Of a stretch of DNA of 5,692 nt, positions 5,157 through 5,692 are shown piece after piece. Under the pieces are notes generated by a model. The model saw nothing but the letters and a program-made list of their open reading frames with translations. It searched no databases and had not been told where the DNA came from. Every line of letters begins with the position of its first letter. Position 1 is the stretch's first letter. The DNA is taken from the NCBI GenBank assembly GCA_963991145.1, contig CAXDOZ010000140.1, forward strand, positions 1 to 5,692. The letters run 5' to 3'. Position numbers and translations under genes: made by a program. The stretch comes from CAXDOZ01 sp963991145 (GTDB lineage Bacteria > Bacteroidota > Bacteroidia > Chitinophagales > JABDMM01).

Positions 5157-5692
5157 GTGGGAGAGAATCACCATCAATTGGCCTATTGGTCTAAGATCAA
5201 TGCTATCGTGCAATTTTGCGCATTGAGTATTGCATTCTCCCTTCATCAATACTGGCCGATATTAGTTTCAATCCCCTTTAGTTTTTCAGTTCTCTTTTAT
5301 AGCAATAAAGAAGTATGGATTGAAAAAGGATTCCCCGGAGGCGCAGCCAATTGGGTTACGCTCATTCGATTAATCCTTTGTTGTGTATTGCTGATATCTG
5401 CCAGTTTCAATTTCCCCTGGCTCCTGGTTGGATTGGGTCTCACGATTGCGATTCTAGATGGTGTGGATGGCTACCTGGCAAGAAAGGAAAAGAAGACTGA
5501 TCAATTCGGGAATTACTTCGACATGGAAACCGATGCGGTTTTTGTGATGTGTCTTTCTTTTTCAATTTGGTATATGGGCATTGCCGGTCCATGGATCCTG
5601 CTGGCTGGTTATTGGAGGTATATTTTTGCAATTTCCCTTTACTGGATCAATATCAAAAAGAAACCTGAGCCTCGCATCTGGCTCGCCCGGGC
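5157..5692 (+). CDS. CDP-alcohol phosphatidyltransferase, N-terminal part (cut by window end)
   Basis: Members of this integral membrane family transfer a phosphatidyl group from a CDP-alcohol to an acceptor such as serine, inositol, glycerol phosphate or choline, with release of CMP. The catalytic signature D-x2-DG-x2-AR-x8-G-x3-D-x3-D is complete: it begins with DGVDGYLAR (first Asp codon at 5457) and ends with GNYFDMETD. Just before it stands NWVTLIRL, the family's usual lead-in to the first core helix. Hydrophobic helices are visible around codons 15-45, 68-100 and 127-155. About 178 codons are seen; the C-terminal helices are missing. No ATG lies in frame before the catalytic motif (first in-frame ATG at 5523, within FDMETD) and a stop sits at 5145-5147. 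The GTG at 5157 is therefore the best start, giving MGENHHQLAYWSK; TTG 5178 or GTG 5208 are alternatives. The acceptor cannot be told from the sequence. Confidence 0.88.
   Translation, partial: MGENHHQLAYWSKINAIVQFCALSIAFSLHQYWPILVSIPFSFSVLFYSNKEVWIEKGFPGGAANWVTLIRLILCCVLLISASFNFPWLLVGLGLTIAILDGVDGYLARKEKKTDQFGNYFDMETDAVFVMCLSFSIWYMGIAGPWILLAGYWRYIFAISLYWINIKKKPEPRIWLAR

Noticed and set aside
5440..5631. A 63-aa minus-strand open frame
   Set aside because: It is antisense to the phosphatidyltransferase catalytic motif and is a shadow frame.

Overview
The window looks like ordinary chromosomal housekeeping DNA from a member of the Bacteroidota, most likely Flavobacteriales or a near relative. 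The grounds are an IPExxxVDY-like gene beside pyruvate kinase, a TAnnTTTG-type promoter element before acpP, mostly weak or absent Shine-Dalgarno sequences, and protein sequences of Bacteroidota character. Genus and species cannot be read from the sequence. I see no RNA gene, CRISPR array, insertion sequence, phage gene or defence system.

Left part (1-1034, minus strand): acpP (acyl carrier protein) followed 15 nt later by fabF (beta-ketoacyl-ACP synthase II). fabF leaves the window at base 1 after about 262 codons. Together they make the carrier and the condensing enzyme of type II fatty acid synthesis. Bases 1035-1144 form a divergent intergenic region holding a good Bacteroidota promoter that faces acpP.

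Middle and right part (1145-5692, plus strand): an IPExxxVDY-like small protein, then a 52-nt gap with a perfect 7-bp hairpin. After it comes a tight run of five genes: pyk (pyruvate kinase), an M42 metallo-aminopeptidase, a short pterin-4a-carbinolamine dehydratase, a class I SAM methyltransferase, and a CDP-alcohol phosphatidyltransferase cut by the window end. Gaps in this run are 6, 0, 6 and 18 nt, so it is probably one operon.

The operon mixes glycolysis, peptide breakdown, pterin recycling and probably lipid head-group chemistry. Only the last two genes, methyltransferase and phosphatidyltransferase, suggest a joint pathway not assignable by name, possibly a methylated phospholipid. I found no convincing novel system. 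The points worth a second look are the methyltransferase/phosphatidyltransferase pair, the altered IPExxxVDY motif, the K+-independent signature in pyruvate kinase, two genes without an ATG start, and a high density of GATC sites.
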